A DNA stretch of 6,064 nt, from contig JAUVMD010000092.1 of NCBI GenBank assembly GCA_030600405.1, positions 1 to 6,064 on the forward strand, written 5' to 3'. The translations under genes and the position numbers were made by a program. The notes below the pieces were generated by a model, which did not search any database, was not told where the DNA came from, and worked only from the letters and a program-made list of their open reading frames with translations. Source of the DNA: Nitrospirota bacterium (GTDB lineage Bacteria > Nitrospinota > Nitrospinia > Nitrospinales > Nitrospinaceae). The number at the start of each line of letters is the position of its first letter. Positions within the stretch are counted from its first letter, which is position 1. Of this stretch, positions 5,940 to 6,064 are shown piece by piece.

Positions 5940-6064
5940 TCAAAGACTCCGCTTTTTTCCCAGCTCCGGATACGCTTCCTGAATTTCAAGAAACTTGAGG
6001 TGCGCTTCTTCTACTTGCCCTTCTCCCATATGCGCCACTTTATCGGGGTGACATTGAGAGGCCA
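5940..6064 (-). CDS. J-domain (DnaJ-like) protein, C-terminal end only
   Basis: On the minus strand a frame runs in from the window edge (first full codon 6062-6060) to a TGA at 5942-5940, giving 40 residues. The fragment begins ASQCHPDKVAHMG and continues with EEAHLKFLEIQEAYPELG. This shows the J-domain signature HPD (residues 5-7 of the fragment), which stimulates the ATPase of Hsp70/DnaK. It is followed by a somewhat long loop and helix III with the KFxEIxEAYxxL pattern. The protein ends six residues after this helix, so the J domain is C-terminal, as in DjlA or TerB-linked J proteins rather than classical DnaJ, where it is N-terminal. Helices I and II and everything N-terminal lie outside the window. 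The stop is 3 bases from the stop of the convergent transporter gene. Confidence 0.8.
   Translation of the reverse strand, partial: ASQCHPDKVAHMGEGQVEEAHLKFLEIQEAYPELGKKRSL

Overview
This is an ordinary-looking bacterial chromosomal window of about 6 kb. It is densely coded, mostly on the + strand, at moderate GC. The gene content fits a Gram-negative-type bacterium: a Sir2 deacylase, a secreted DUF1566 protein, a stand-alone CBS protein, ThiL, a pair of CNNM/CorC-type transporters and a J-domain protein. A Nitrospinota or deltaproteobacterial-grade lineage is a guess from the general style of the genes, and nothing in the window settles it. No mobile element, CRISPR array, tRNA or rRNA is visible.

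Layout. 1-408: the C-terminal part of a Sir2-family (sirtuin) NAD-dependent deacylase whose N-terminus lies outside the window. 409-535: an AT-rich spacer. 536-1171: an exported, cysteine-containing DUF1566 (Lcl_C-type) protein with a clear signal peptide; a perfect palindrome straddles its stop codon. 1172-1355: a spacer ending in a 7-bp dyad just before the next gene. 1356-1754: a small protein made only of two CBS domains, closed by a very good intrinsic terminator at 1785-1820.

1926-5936 looks like one four-gene transcription unit: an unrecognised 77-residue protein, thiL (thiamine-monophosphate kinase), and two tandem paralogous DUF21-CBS-CBS-CorC_HlyC membrane proteins. The two paralogues overlap by one base (TAATG). 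No terminator-like structure was seen inside this unit. From the minus strand, the last codons of a J-domain (DnaJ-like) protein converge on the second transporter gene, leaving only 3 bases between the two stop codons; this gene is cut by the window edge.

Functionally, ThiL makes thiamine diphosphate, a cofactor normally used as its Mg2+ complex, and the two membrane proteins belong to a family linked to Mg2+/Co2+ transport. A shared cofactor/metal theme is possible but is inference. Three of the seven genes carry CBS pairs, which generally sense adenine nucleotides. I see no convincing new multi-gene system. The best leads are the transporter pair with complementary changes in conserved DUF21 motifs, the orphan small protein ahead of thiL, and the dyad in front of the CBS gene.
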